A DNA stretch of 64,000 bases from Magnetospirillum sp. XM-1. Lineage in GTDB: Bacteria > Pseudomonadota > Alphaproteobacteria > Rhodospirillales > Magnetospirillaceae. Location: positions 3,066,001 through 3,130,000 of the forward strand of contig NZ_LN997848.1 in NCBI RefSeq assembly GCF_001511835.1, given 5' to 3'. The stretch's first letter is position 1. Each line of letters opens with the position of its first letter. A program made the position numbers and the translations under genes. Shown piece after piece: positions 46,555 to 55,347 of the stretch. The notes below the pieces were generated by a model. It was not told the origin of the DNA. It searched no databases and was given only the letters and a program-made list of their open reading frames with translations.

Positions 46555-47610
46555 GTGAGCGCTGCTGTCACCATTTCCATTGACGCCATGGGGGGCGATG
46601 CCGCCCCCGACATGGTCGTGGAAGGGGTGCGCATGGCTCACGAGCGCCTCCCCCATGTTCGCTATCTGATGTTCGGGGATTCGGCGCGGCTCGAGCCGTT
46701 GCTGGCGCGTTTCCCCGAGATCAGGGGCGTCTGCACCATCCACCACACCGACGAGGCGGTCTCCATGGAGGCCAAGCCCAGTCAGGTGCTGCGCACCGGG
46801 CGCAAGTCCAGCATGTGGCTGGCCGTGGATGCCGTGCAGAAGGGCGAGGCGGCGGGAATCGTCTCGGCCGGCAATACCGGCGCGTTGATGGCGGTGTCCA
46901 AGTTCGTGCTGCGGACACTGCCGGGTATCGACCGCCCTGCCATCGCCGGCATGTTCCCGACCATCCGCGGCGAGACCCTGATGCTCGACCTGGGCGCCAA
47001 CGTGGACTGCAACTCCAACAATCTGGTGGAGTTCGCCGTGATGGGCGAGGTCTACGCCCGCCATGTGCTGGGGCTGGAGAAGCCCTCCATCGGCCTGCTG
47101 AACGTCGGCGCCGAGGACATGAAGGGCAACGACGCGGTCAAGGCCGCCGCCGCCACCTTGCGGGAATATCACCTTCCCATCGATTTCCGGGGCTTCGTCG
47201 AGGGCAACGACATCTGCGGCGGCGCGGTGGACGTGGTGGTGACCGACGGATTCACCGGCAACATCGCACTCAAGACCGCCGAAGGCACGGTGAAGCTCTA
47301 TTCCACCTTCCTCAAGGAAGCGTTCAAGAGCTCGCTGCTGGCCAAGATCGGCTATCTCCTGGCCGGACACGCCATCAACAAGGTCAAGGTCCGCACCGAT
47401 CCCCGCCGCTACAACGGCGCCATGTTCCTGGGCCTGAACGGCATCGCCGTGAAGAGCCACGGCGGCACCGATGCCTTCGGCTTCGCCAATGCGGTGGGCG
47501 TGGCGGTGGAACTGGTGACCCATGGCTTCAATGACCGTATCCGTAAGGAATTCGACCGCCTGAAGCCGACCGAGGCGTCGTTGTCGCAACTGGCCGCCGG
47601 CTCCCGGTGA
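46555..47610 (+). CDS. plsX: Phosphate acyltransferase PlsX
   Basis: 351 residues from GTG 46555. Family motifs: ISIDAMGGDAAPDMVVEGV, EAVSMEAKPSQVLRTGRKSS, GIVSAGNTGALMAVSKFVL, LDLGANVDCNSNNLVEFAVM, GLLNVGAEDMKGNDAVKAA and VVTDGFTGNIALKTAEGT. It makes acyl-phosphate from acyl-ACP for phosphatidic acid synthesis. It lies 38 bases after rpmF and 17 before fabH. Confidence 0.96.
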   Translation: MSAAVTISIDAMGGDAAPDMVVEGVRMAHERLPHVRYLMFGDSARLEPLLARFPEIRGVCTIHHTDEAVSMEAKPSQVLRTGRKSSMWLAVDAVQKGEAAGIVSAGNTGALMAVSKFVLRTLPGIDRPAIAGMFPTIRGETLMLDLGANVDCNSNNLVEFAVMGEVYARHVLGLEKPSIGLLNVGAEDMKGNDAVKAAAATLREYHLPIDFRGFVEGNDICGGAVDVVVTDGFTGNIALKTAEGTVKLYSTFLKEAFKSSLLAKIGYLLAGHAINKVKVRTDPRRYNGAMFLGLNGIAVKSHGGTDAFGFANAVGVAVELVTHGFNDRIRKEFDRLKPTEASLSQLAAGSR

Positions 47611-47627
47611 CGAGGAACTGATTTATC

Positions 47628-48602
47628 ATGATCGTGCGTTCCCAGATCGTCGGCTGCGGTTCCTACCTGCCGGCCCGTTGCGTCACCAACGCCGAATTGG
47701 CCGCCCAGGTGGACACCTCGGACGAATGGATCGTCGAGCGTTCTGGCATCCGCCAGCGCCACATCGCCGCCGAAGGCGAGACCACCTCGGACCTGGCCAC
47801 CAACGCCGCCATCCGCGCCCTTGAGGCCGCCGGCATTTCCGGCTCGGCCGTGGACCTGATCGTGCTGGCCACCGCCACCCCCGACAACACCTTTCCCGCC
47901 ACCGCCACCAAGGTTCAGCAGCGCATCGGCATGAAGCATGGCGCCGCCTTCGACATCCAGGCGGTGTGCTCGGGCTTCGTCTACGCCTTGTCGGTGGCCG
48001 ACAACTTCATCAAGTCCGGCCAGGTGCAGACCGCCCTGGTGATCGGGGCGGAAACCTTCTCGCGCATTCTCGACTGGAACGACCGCACCACCTGCGTGCT
48101 GTTCGGCGACGGCGCCGGCGCCGTGGTGCTGCGTGCCAATCGCGGCAAGGGCAGCAGTGCCGATCGCGGCATCCTGTCCACCCACCTCCATTCCGACGGC
48201 AGCCATTACGACCTGCTCTACGTCGATGGCGGCCCGTCCAGCACCCAGACCGTGGGCCATGTCCACATGGAGGGCAAGGAGGTCTTCCGCCACGCGGTGA
48301 TCAACCTCGCCTCGGTGGTGGGAGAAGCCCTGTCCGCCAACGACCTCAAGGCCTCGGACATCGACTGGGTGGTGCCGCACCAGGCCAACCGCCGGATCAT
48401 CGAAGGCACCGCCAAGAAGCTGGGCTTCCCGCTCGACAAGATGGTGATGACCGTGGAAAAGCACGCCAACACCTCGGCGGCCTCCATTCCCCTGGCCCTC
48501 ACCGAGGCGGTGGGCGACGGGCGGATCAAGCCCGGCCAGCTGGTCCTGCTGGAAGCCATGGGCGGCGGATTCACCTGGGGTTCCGCCCTGGTGCGCATCT
48601 AG
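47628..48602 (+). CDS. fabH: Beta-ketoacyl-ACP synthase III
   Basis: 324 residues. Catalytic triad regions: Cys114 in [13 protein letters not shown], His in [14 protein letters not shown], Asn in [16 protein letters not shown]. The start [20 protein letters not shown] and [19 protein letters not shown] are family signatures. It condenses acetyl-CoA with malonyl-ACP to start fatty-acid synthesis. It ends just before hairpin GTCCCG-GAAT-CGGGAC (48610-48625). Confidence 0.96.
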   Translation: MIVRSQIVGCGSYLPARCVTNAELAAQVDTSDEWIVERSGIRQRHIAAEGETTSDLATNAAIRALEAAGISGSAVDLIVLATATPDNTFPATATKVQQRIGMKHGAAFDIQAVCSGFVYALSVADNFIKSGQVQTALVIGAETFSRILDWNDRTTCVLFGDGAGAVVLRANRGKGSSADRGILSTHLHSDGSHYDLLYVDGGPSSTQTVGHVHMEGKEVFRHAVINLASVVGEALSANDLKASDIDWVVPHQANRRIIEGTAKKLGFPLDKMVMTVEKHANTSAASIPLALTEAVGDGRIKPGQLVLLEAMGGGFTWGSALVRI

Positions 48603-48696
48603 CCGCCTAGTCCCGGAATCGGGACCAGGCTCTGTCGATAAAGCCCTGCTATACTCTTGCATGGCCGCTGCAACGCCATCGCGCATCCCTCTGATA

Positions 48697-48725
48697 TTGA
48701 CTGATTTCTCGTAAGGGGCTAGGGT
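48697..48725 (+). promoter_or_regulatory. Sigma-70 type promoter for ihfA
   Basis: TTGACT (48697-48702), 17-base spacer, TAGGGT (48720-48725). The expected start near 48732 gives a 33-base leader to the ATG at 48765. A second -10-like TATACT lies further upstream (about 48649). Confidence 0.5.
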
Positions 48726-48764
48726 CGCACCAGCTTTTCGGATTCCTACATCGGCTGGGGCGTC

Positions 48765-49085
48765 ATGACAGACAAGACCATTACGCGGGCGCAACTGAGC
48801 GAGGCCGTCTACCAGGAGGTGGGACTGTCGCGCAATGAATCCGCCGATCTGCTGGAAGCGGTGCTGGACGAGATCGCCGGCGCGCTGGCCAAGGGCGACG
48901 CGGTGAAGATTTCGTCGTTCGGCAGCTTCTCTGTCCGTTCCAAGGGCCAGCGTATCGGCCGCAATCCCAAGACCGGCGAGGAAGTGCCCATCACGCCGCG
49001 CCGCGTGCTGGTGTTCCGGCCTTCGCAGCTTTTGAAGAAGAAGATCAACGACGGCATGTCCGCCAAGCGTAGCGGGACCAAATGA
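48765..49085 (+). CDS. ihfA: Integration host factor subunit alpha
   Basis: 106 residues. HU/IHF fold: [60 protein letters not shown], and [18 protein letters not shown] (the DNA-bending arm around [13 protein letters not shown]). It binds and bends DNA with IhfB, and assists sigma-54 promoters. It overlaps the MerR-like gene by four bases (ATGA); this ihfA-merR pair is conserved in Proteobacteria. Confidence 0.95.
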   Translation: MTDKTITRAQLSEAVYQEVGLSRNESADLLEAVLDEIAGALAKGDAVKISSFGSFSVRSKGQRIGRNPKTGEEVPITPRRVLVFRPSQLLKKKINDGMSAKRSGTK

Positions 49086-49633
49086 CCGGCGACGACGGGG
49101 AAGAGAATGCGGCCCGGCGCAACGGCAAGTCCGAGGCGGCGTTCCGTACCATCAGCGAGGTCGCCGACGACCTCGACGTTCCCCAGCACGTCCTCCGCTT
49201 CTGGGAAGGCAAGTTTCCCCAGGTCAAGCCGTTGAAGCGCGGCGGCGGGCGGCGCTATTACCGTCCCGACGACGTGGCGCTGCTGCGCCGCATCCGCGAC
49301 CTGCTCTACAGCGAAGGCTACACCATCAAGGGCGTGCAGAAGCTGTTGAAGGAGGGCGGGGCCAAGGAAGCCCACGCCCCGGCGCCGGCCCGCGCCGCCG
49401 AGCCCGAGCTGTCGCTCGGCCTCGACCATCCCGAGGAGCATGACGAGGACGACGAGATCGACGACATGCATGTCGAGGAGGACGAGGTCCGCCATGACGT
49501 CATCCGCGCCATCGTCGGCGGCGACGGGAATCTTCCGGTGGCGCAGGGGGCTCTCGGCTCCAGCCTGCGCCACGAATTGGAGGATATCCTGGCCGAGCTG
49601 GAGCAATTGCGGGCCTTGTTGCGGGCGCGTTAA
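49082..49633 (+). CDS. MerR-family transcriptional regulator
   Basis: 183 residues. MerR HTH at about 22-95: [73 protein letters not shown]. The C-terminal part is acidic ([18 protein letters not shown]) and ends in a coiled helix. No metal-binding cysteines, so it is not a metal sensor of the MerR/CueR kind. Translationally coupled to ihfA. The target is unknown. Confidence 0.9.
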   Translation: MTGDDGEENAARRNGKSEAAFRTISEVADDLDVPQHVLRFWEGKFPQVKPLKRGGGRRYYRPDDVALLRRIRDLLYSEGYTIKGVQKLLKEGGAKEAHAPAPARAAEPELSLGLDHPEEHDEDDEIDDMHVEEDEVRHDVIRAIVGGDGNLPVAQGALGSSLRHELEDILAELEQLRALLRAR

Positions 49634-49651
49634 AATCCTTGAAGAACTGGG

Positions 49652-49680
49652 TTGCGTTGGCCGGGCGGCCTGACTATAGT
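49652..49680 (+). promoter_or_regulatory. Sigma-70 type promoter for tRNA-Pro
   Basis: TTGCGT (49652-49657), 17-base spacer, TATAGT (49675-49680), followed by a C-rich stretch. The expected start near 49687 leaves about 89 bases of 5' leader to be trimmed from the tRNA. Confidence 0.6.
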
Positions 49681-49775
49681 GCGCCCCTCTCCCGGCACAC
49701 CCCGCCGGTTCTTCCCCCTCCCGGGGCGGTTTTCCGCCTGGGATCACAGGTTTCGGTGGCCTCGGCCGCCGTGGT

Positions 49776-49852
49776 CGGAGCGTAGCGCAGCCCGGTAGCG
49801 CATCAGTCTGGGGGACTGGGGGTCGCAGGTTCGAATCCTGTCGCTCCGACCA
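49776..49852 (+). tRNA. tRNA-Pro (anticodon GGG)
   Basis: 77 bases with encoded CCA. Acceptor stem CGGAGCG (49776-49782)/CGCTCCG (49842-49848), D-arm AGCGCAGCCCGGTAGCGC, anticodon stem-loop CAGTC-TGGGGGA-CTGGG with anticodon GGG, T-arm GCAGG-TTCGAAT-CCTGT. Isolated single tRNA gene with its own promoter and terminator. Confidence 0.97.
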
Positions 49853-49859
49853 AAGTTCG

Positions 49860-49895
49860 ACGGCCCGGCTCACGATGATGAGCCGGGCCGTTTTT
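49860..49895 (+). terminator. Rho-independent terminator after tRNA-Pro
   Basis: ACGGCCCGGCTCA-CGATGA-TGAGCCGGGCCGT followed by TTTT; starts eight bases after the CCA end. Confidence 0.93.
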
Positions 49896-49915
49896 CCGCC
49901 AGGGGAGGAAATACG

Positions 49916-52303
49916 ATGATCGAGGATATTCTGGCCCAAGGCCAGGCGGCTCACCGGGCGGGGAAGCTCGCCGACGCGGAATCCTCCTATCGTCGCGTCC
50001 TGGCGGCCCGGCCCGACCACACCGAAGCCATGTACGCGCTGGGCGTGCTGATGGCCCAGAGCCGGCGCGTCAGCGAATCCATGGATCTGCTGAAGCGGGC
50101 TTCCTGTCTGGTGCCGGAAGATACCCGCATCGCCCGCAACCTGGCCCTGGTGCTGCAGGCCGCCGGGCGTCCCAAGGAGGCCGAGGCCGAATTCGTTCGG
50201 CTGTGCGAGATGGAGCCGGCGGTGGGCGACCATCGTTTCGGTCTCGCATTGCTGTACTCCGCCCAGGGGCGCCACCAGGAGTCCATCGAACAGTTCCGCA
50301 AGGGGCTGGCCCTGGCGCCCGACAATGCCGATGCATGGTGCAATCTCGGCCTGGCCCACCGGGCTGCCGGTGAGGACCAGGACGCCCTGGAGGCCTTTGC
50401 CAGGGCGGTGGCCGTTTCTCCCGCCATGGTCAAGGCCCACGGCAACCGGGGGGCCTTGCTCATGGCTCTCGGCCGCTGGGAGGAGGCACTGGAGGCCTGG
50501 GACCGGCTGATCGCCCTGGAACCCGCCATCGCCGATGTGTATGCCGACAAGGGCGTGGCCCTGGCCCAGCTCGGCCGGACCCAAGACGCGGCGGACTGTT
50601 TCCGCCGGGCCGAGGACCTGGACGCCAATAACGCGCTCTACCCCTATAATCTCGGCCGGGCGCTGCAGGACCTGGGCTGCCTTCCCGAAGCCGCCGAGGC
50701 CTATGACCGGGCCACTGCCCGCGACCCCGAATACGTTTCGGCCTATCTCAACATGGGCGTCGTCCTGCGGCGGATGGGCAACGTGGATCTGGCCCTGGAG
50801 AAGTACGCCCGGGCCATCGAACTGCAGCCCGACAACGGTGCGGCCCATCTCAATCGCGGCAAGCTGCTGACTGCGGCCAGTCGTTTCGATGACGCGCTGC
50901 CTGATTACCGCCGGGCGGTGGCGTTGCTGCCGAACGATGGCGATTCCCGCTGCGAATTGGTGCATCTGCGCCGGCAGATGTGCGATTGGGACGACCTGGC
51001 GGCGGATGAGGCGGAACTGCGTGCTCTGGTCCAGGCCGGAGTCGAAGGCGTCGACCCGTTTGTCTTCATGTCGCTCGATACGCCGCCGGCCGAACAGCTG
51101 GCCTGCGCCCGGCTGTGGGCGGCGGAAATGGAACGCGAGACGCTGTCCAAGGCGGAGCGGCTGGCTCCGGCGGCTCCGGCCGCCGCCGGGCCGATCCGCC
51201 TGGGGTACCTGTCAGCGGATTTCCGTCGCCATCCGGGCGCCCAGATCGTCACCGACCTGCTGGAGCGTCACGATCGCGGCCGCTTTAGCGTGCACGCCTA
51301 TTCCTGCGGTCCCGACGACGACAGCGACGAACGCCGGCGGGCCATGGCCGCCGTCGATCATTTCACCGACATCGCCGAGCTTGACCTGGCCGAGGCGGCC
51401 TCCCGCATCCGGGCCGACGGCATCGACATCCTGATCAACCTGTCGGGCTATACCCAGTACAACCGCACCGGCCTTCTGGCCCTGCGTCCCGCGCCGGTTC
51501 AGGTCAGCTACCTGGGCTATGTCGGCACCCTGGGGGCGGATTTCGCCGATTACCTGGTGGCCGATCCGGTGGTGTTGCCGCCGTCCGAGCAGCCATATTA
51601 CGCCGAGCGGATCGTCTCGATGCCGCATTGCTATCTGCCCTCGGATTCCTCGCGCGCCCTGCCGCCGGCCGCCCCTGGCCGCAGCGAAGCGGGGCTGCCC
51701 GAAGACGGCATGGTGTTCTGCGCCTTCCATGGCCATCAAAAGATCACCCCGTCCACCTTCGCCCTGTGGATGGAGGTGCTGGCCAAGGTTCCGGGGAGCG
51801 TTCTGTGGCTTCTCGATGGCGCCGATTCGACCCGTGACCGGCTGCGCGGCCATGCGGGGAAGGCGGGGATCGATCCCGACCGTCTGGTCTTTGCCCCCCG
51901 GGTCGAGTTCGAGGCCCATCTGGCCCGTCATCGTCTGGCTGACCTGTTCCTCGACGCGCTGCCCTATAACGCCCATGGCTCGGCCGTGGATGCGTTGTGG
52001 ATGGGATTGCCGTTGCTGACCTGCGAGGGAAGCAGCTTTCCCGGCCGGGTGGCGTCGAGCGTGCTGCAGGCCGCCGGGTTGCCGGATCTGGTGACCCGTT
52101 CTCCGGCGTCCTTCGTCGAGATGGCGGTGGCGTTGGCCAATGATCCGGGACGTCTGGCCGATTTGCGCCGGCACCTGGAGGAGGGGCGTGGGCGGCTCCC
52201 CCTGTTCGACAATGAAAGCTTTACCCGCGATCTGGAGCGGGCTTACGAGCGCATGATCGAGCGGGCGCGGGCGGGATTGCCGCCCGAAGCCTTCTCGGTG
52301 TGA
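49916..52303 (+). CDS. TPR protein with GT41 (O-GlcNAc-transferase/SPINDLY-like) domain
   Basis: 795 residues. About ten TPR repeats fill residues 1-365 (for example HTEAMYALGVLMAQSRRVSE, NADAWCNLGLAHRAAGEDQD). The catalytic region, about 430-790, has the OGT/SPINDLY pattern: IRLGYLSADFRRHPGAQIVT, DILINLSGYTQYNRTGLLAL, RPAPVQVSYLGYVGTLGADF-DY, FCAFHGHQKITPSTF, and LFLDALPYNAHGSAVDALWMG. It should transfer a sugar (GlcNAc or other) to proteins in the cytosol, possibly flagellin or surface proteins; the target is unknown. RBS AGGGGAGG. Confidence 0.9.
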   Translation: MIEDILAQGQAAHRAGKLADAESSYRRVLAARPDHTEAMYALGVLMAQSRRVSESMDLLKRASCLVPEDTRIARNLALVLQAAGRPKEAEAEFVRLCEMEPAVGDHRFGLALLYSAQGRHQESIEQFRKGLALAPDNADAWCNLGLAHRAAGEDQDALEAFARAVAVSPAMVKAHGNRGALLMALGRWEEALEAWDRLIALEPAIADVYADKGVALAQLGRTQDAADCFRRAEDLDANNALYPYNLGRALQDLGCLPEAAEAYDRATARDPEYVSAYLNMGVVLRRMGNVDLALEKYARAIELQPDNGAAHLNRGKLLTAASRFDDALPDYRRAVALLPNDGDSRCELVHLRRQMCDWDDLAADEAELRALVQAGVEGVDPFVFMSLDTPPAEQLACARLWAAEMERETLSKAERLAPAAPAAAGPIRLGYLSADFRRHPGAQIVTDLLERHDRGRFSVHAYSCGPDDDSDERRRAMAAVDHFTDIAELDLAEAASRIRADGIDILINLSGYTQYNRTGLLALRPAPVQVSYLGYVGTLGADFADYLVADPVVLPPSEQPYYAERIVSMPHCYLPSDSSRALPPAAPGRSEAGLPEDGMVFCAFHGHQKITPSTFALWMEVLAKVPGSVLWLLDGADSTRDRLRGHAGKAGIDPDRLVFAPRVEFEAHLARHRLADLFLDALPYNAHGSAVDALWMGLPLLTCEGSSFPGRVASSVLQAAGLPDLVTRSPASFVEMAVALANDPGRLADLRRHLEEGRGRLPLFDNESFTRDLERAYERMIERARAGLPPEAFSV

Positions 52304-52307
52304 CCGC

Positions 52308-52451
52308 TCAGTCGCGCAGAATGGTGGTGAGCGCGATGATCGCCCAGCCGAAAACGGTCGAGCCGATTACCGCGCCGGCCACCACGATGGCGGCATAGCC
52401 GACCATGCGGGGAATACGGCATTCGGTCTTGCAGGTCAGATTGGCGGCCAT
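52308..52451 (-). CDS. 47-residue single-pass membrane protein
   Basis: Short frame read MAANLTCKTECRIPR, then a hydrophobic stretch (MVGYAAIVVAGAVIGSTVFG, WAIIALTTIL) and RD. AGAGGA lies five bases before the ATG at 52451. Two cysteines (C7, C11) precede the membrane helix. It has its own promoter with an inverted-repeat operator (52465-52512). It lies convergent to the GT41 gene, ending five bases after its stop. No family recognised. Confidence 0.7.
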   Translation of the reverse strand: MAANLTCKTECRIPRMVGYAAIVVAGAVIGSTVFGWAIIALTTILRD

Positions 52452-52464
52452 GGGGATCCTCTGT

Positions 52465-52512
52465 CATTGGTCATGTGCTCATCGTTATATAATTGACCAA
52501 TGTCACATTCAA
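52465..52512 (-). promoter_or_regulatory. Promoter and inverted-repeat operator of the 47-residue protein gene
   Basis: On the minus strand: -35 TTGAAT (52507-52512), 17-base spacer, -10 TATAAC (52484-52489), start about 52477. A perfect 9-bp inverted repeat CATTGGTCA (52465-52473)/TGACCAATG (52494-52502), extendable to 11 of 12 bases, brackets the -10; centres are 29 bp apart, near three helical turns. The right arm also reads TGAC-CAAT-GTCA, a dyad by itself. This looks like a repressor site. Confidence 0.55.
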
Positions 52513-52550
52513 TATTTTGAATTTATCTGATTCCGAATAGCCGCCATGCA

Positions 52551-52581
52551 AAAGGCCCGGTCGAAACGACCGGGCCTTTTT
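52551..52581 (-). terminator. Bidirectional terminator after the DHOD-like gene
   Basis: AAAGGCCCGGTCG-AAA-CGACCGGGCCTTTTT. It lies 20 bases past the stop at 52601 (minus strand) and has a T-run in both directions. Confidence 0.85.
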
Positions 52582-52600
52582 CGTCGGTAATCCAATAAAA

Positions 52601-53590
52601 TCAAGCGTTGTAGGCGCCGCCCCTGAGGATGCGGATATAGTTGACGCGGTCGAAGGCGGCCAGATCCTTGGTGGCGCCGCGGCTCATGCGGCCGCGGATG
52701 TCGGCGACGGATTCGGCTTCACGCTCCTTAAGCTCGGCGACCAGACCGTCGTGCAGGGTCTTCATGTAATCGACGCCGTGGCGCATCAGGGCCGAGGTGG
52801 TCATCACCACGTCGGCGCCGACGAACAGGTACTTCACCACCTCGGCGGCGGTCTGCACGCCGGAGCTGGCGGCGATGGAGGCCTTGATCTTGCCGGCCAG
52901 GGTGGCGATCCACAGCAGCGGCAGGCGGATCTCGCCCTTGTGGCTGAGCTTGAGGTCGCGAACCAGCTTCAGCTCTTCCAAGTCGATGTCGGGCTGGTAG
53001 AAGCGGTTGAACAGCACCACGCCGTCGACGCCGTGCTGGTCCAGCACCTTCACCATGTTGCCCACCGAGCTGAAATAGGGGCTGAGCTTCATGGAGACGG
53101 GCAGCGACACCGCCGCCTTCACGTCTTCCAGAATTTCCAGGTAGCGGGATTCCACCTCGGTGCCGCTCATGTCCATGTCGGTGGGCAGCATGTAGACGTT
53201 CAGCTCGATGGCGCTGGCGCCCGCCTGCTGAATCTGGGTGGCGTAATCGGTCCAGCCGGTCCGCGTGGTGCCGTTCAGGCTGGCGATCACCGGAATGTCC
53301 ACCGCCTCCTTGGTGCGGCGGATCAGGTCGAGATAGTTCTTAGGGCCCACATTGGCGCTGATATTGGCGGGGAAGTACGAGAACGCCTCGGAATTGCCCT
53401 CGCAGACCAAGCGCTCGATCTCGTCGATCTCGTTCTCCATGTCTTCTTGGAAGATGGAGGGCAGCACGATGGCCGCCGCGCCGCAATCCTCGAGCCGGCG
53501 TGAGTTGCCGATGTCCAGAGCCAACGGCGATGCCGACACCACCAGGGGATTCTTCAGGTCGAGGCCGAGATAGCGGGTGGCGAGATTCAT
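52601..53590 (-). CDS. Dihydroorotate dehydrogenase-like protein
   Basis: 329 residues from ATG 53590 (AAGGACA upstream). A TIM-barrel FMN enzyme of the PyrD family: NLATRYLGLDLKNPLVVSAS, ASLNGTTRTGWTDYATQIQQ, ASAIELNVYMLPTD, LPVSMKLSPYFSS, DGVVLFNRFYQPDIDLEELK, ASSGVQTAAEVVKYLFVGAD and VVMTTSALMRHG. This branch (annotated dihydroorotate dehydrogenase-like) differs from true PyrD and lacks the usual substrate-site pattern; members often occur with pyruvate:ferredoxin oxidoreductase genes. The reaction here is unknown. Own terminator; divergent from the glycosyltransferase gene. Confidence 0.8.
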   Translation of the reverse strand: MNLATRYLGLDLKNPLVVSASPLALDIGNSRRLEDCGAAAIVLPSIFQEDMENEIDEIERLVCEGNSEAFSYFPANISANVGPKNYLDLIRRTKEAVDIPVIASLNGTTRTGWTDYATQIQQAGASAIELNVYMLPTDMDMSGTEVESRYLEILEDVKAAVSLPVSMKLSPYFSSVGNMVKVLDQHGVDGVVLFNRFYQPDIDLEELKLVRDLKLSHKGEIRLPLLWIATLAGKIKASIAASSGVQTAAEVVKYLFVGADVVMTTSALMRHGVDYMKTLHDGLVAELKEREAESVADIRGRMSRGATKDLAAFDRVNYIRILRGGAYNA

Positions 53591-53715
53591 GGCGGCTGTC
53601 CTTACGTCGGAGCGAATGTTGCGCGAGTGAAAGGGTAGACCCGGCCGGGCTCGCGCGGCAAGACGGAAACGGATATGGTGCGTGGCCATAACGCTCTTCC
53701 AGATCATTCCAGGTC

Positions 53716-54822
53716 ATGCCGCATCCATCCGCATCCAAACATCTTTGGCTGGCCCTGTCGCCTCACGGCTACGGCCACGCCGCCATGACCGCGCCGGTGA
53801 TCGCGGCCCTTCGCCGCCGGCGGCCCGATCTGCGCCTGACCATCCAGACCGCCGTCCCGAGGACGTTCCTGGAGGAACGCTACGGCCCCGATTTCGACTA
53901 TGTGGCCGAAATTCCCGATTTCGGGCTGAAGATGCTGTCGGCCACCAGGGTGGACCTCGACGCCTCGGCGGCGGCCTATCGTGACGTACTTGCGGATTTC
54001 GACCGGATGGTCGAGGCCGAGGCGGAGCGGCTGCGCCATGCCCGGCCCGACGCGGTGCTGGCCAACGTGCCCTTCGTCACCCTGGCCGCCGCCGCCCGCG
54101 CCGGCATTCCGGCCGTAGCGCTCAGTTCGCTCAACTGGGCCGACATCTACCGCCGTTACCTGGGCGACCGGCCGGAAGCGGATTCCGTGTGGTCCATGAT
54201 GCGGGAGTCCTACAATTCGGCCCAAGCCTTCCTGCGGGTCACGCCGGCCATGGACATGCCCAGCCTGGACAACGTGGTCGACATCGGCACGGTGGCGCGG
54301 CGGGGCCGCAATCGCCGGGAGGAATTGGCGAAAATGGCGGGGCAGGGCAGGGTCGGGCTGGTGGCCTTCGGCGGCATCGACCACGATTTGGACATGGCGA
54401 AATGGCCGCGGCTGGAGGGCTGGGTCTGGATCAGCGCCCAGGATTGCCCGCCCGGCCGGGACGACATCCGGCCCCTGGCGGTCGCGGGGCTGCCGTTTTC
54501 CGATCTGGCGGCTTCGGTCGACGTCATCGTCACCAAGCCGGGCTACGGCACCTTTTCCGAGGCCGGGCTGTCGGGAACGCCCGTGCTGTACGTGGCCCGT
54601 CCCGACTGGCCGGAATCTCCGGCCATGGACGACTGGCTGATGGCGCACACCAAGGCGCTGGCGGTATCGTTGGAGGACTTGCTCAGCGACCTGGAAACGC
54701 AACTTCAAAGGTTGTTTTCTCTTCCAGAACAGCGGGTTGGTGTGGCCGAGGGCAACGAGCAGGCCGCCGAATTCATCGAAAGCATGCTATCTGCCGGGAC
54801 CGGCATCTGCGAAAGAAGTTGA
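53716..54822 (+). CDS. GT-B fold glycosyltransferase-like protein
   Basis: 368 residues. N-terminal Rossmann half with LWLALSPHGYGHAAMTAPVI, AALRRRRPDLRLTIQTAV; C-terminal half with the donor-site pattern VTKPGYGTFSEAGLSGTPVL-Y and ARPDWPESPAMDDWL. It resembles MGT/UDP-glucuronosyltransferase-type or L-arabinokinase N-terminal GT-B domains. Substrates are unknown, and it sits alone on its strand. Divergent from the DHOD-like gene with 125 bases between. Confidence 0.7.
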   Translation: MPHPSASKHLWLALSPHGYGHAAMTAPVIAALRRRRPDLRLTIQTAVPRTFLEERYGPDFDYVAEIPDFGLKMLSATRVDLDASAAAYRDVLADFDRMVEAEAERLRHARPDAVLANVPFVTLAAAARAGIPAVALSSLNWADIYRRYLGDRPEADSVWSMMRESYNSAQAFLRVTPAMDMPSLDNVVDIGTVARRGRNRREELAKMAGQGRVGLVAFGGIDHDLDMAKWPRLEGWVWISAQDCPPGRDDIRPLAVAGLPFSDLAASVDVIVTKPGYGTFSEAGLSGTPVLYVARPDWPESPAMDDWLMAHTKALAVSLEDLLSDLETQLQRLFSLPEQRVGVAEGNEQAAEFIESMLSAGTGICERS

Positions 54823-55028
54823 ATGGGGGCAGATTTGTCACGTGGGGGTATCGAAATCCGTTTACCCAATTCACATATGCGTGACATCGGTTGGCGGTGC
54901 CGTGGTACCGGACCGGTGAGGGCTCCCGGTTCGATCTCCTCTTCCGGGATGACCTGCACAGACTCGTGGGGCGCGCCCGTCCGGCCAAAGGGCGCGCCCC
55001 GCTTTTCTGGCATTTGGGGGACAAGTCC
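54823..55028 (+). ncRNA. Candidate small RNA with anti-Shine-Dalgarno loop and intrinsic terminator
   Basis: A 206-base gap with no gene before cutA. Hairpin TCCCGG (54924-54929)/CCGGGA (54944-54949) exposes a 14-base loop containing ATCTCCTC (54934-54941), complementary to ribosome binding sites. It is followed by an 11-bp stem GGGGCGCGCCC (54968-54978)/GGGCGCGCCCC (54990-55000) with GCTTTTC, a terminator. Alphaproteobacterial sRNAs such as the alpha-r14 (cuckoo) family expose CUCCUC loops in this way (known). The 5' end is not defined; no clear -35/-10 pair was found. It could instead be a structured leader of cutA. Confidence 0.4.
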
Positions 55029-55346
55029 TTGACCACAAAGATGATTTACATCACCGCCCCCGACCGGGAGGCGGCTGTCGCCCTGGCCCGCGCCCTGGTG
55101 GGCGAGCGGCTGGTCGCCTGCGCCAACGTGCTGGATGGCGCCACCTCGGTCTATTGGTGGGAGGGCAAGGTCTGCGAGGAGGCCGAAGCGGTGCTGGTCT
55201 GCAAGACCCGCGGCGAACTGGTGGACACACTCATCGCCCGGGTGCGGGAATTGCACTCCTACGCCTGTCCCTGCGTGGTGGCCCTGCCCATCGAGGCGGG
55301 CAATCCCGCCTACCTGGACTGGATCCGGACCGAGACGGGCGGCTGA
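55029..55346 (+). CDS. cutA: Divalent cation tolerance protein CutA
   Basis: 105 residues from TTG 55029 (GGGGGAC seven bases upstream). Family signature: MIYITAPDREAAVALARALV, GERLVACANVLDGATSVYWW, EGKVCEEAEAVLVCKTRGEL, and HSYACPCVVALPIEAGNPAYL-DWI. CutA1 forms a PII-like trimer; a copper-tolerance role was proposed in E. coli, but the general function is unclear. Convergent with ispDF, one base apart. Confidence 0.93.
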   Translation: MTTKMIYITAPDREAAVALARALVGERLVACANVLDGATSVYWWEGKVCEEAEAVLVCKTRGELVDTLIARVRELHSYACPCVVALPIEAGNPAYLDWIRTETGG

Positions 55347-55347
55347 G

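Noticed and set aside
54823..55028. Signal recognition particle (4.5S) or 6S RNA before cutA
   Set aside because: The diagnostic GGAAGCAGCC-type SRP loop and the 6S open-bubble pattern are both absent.
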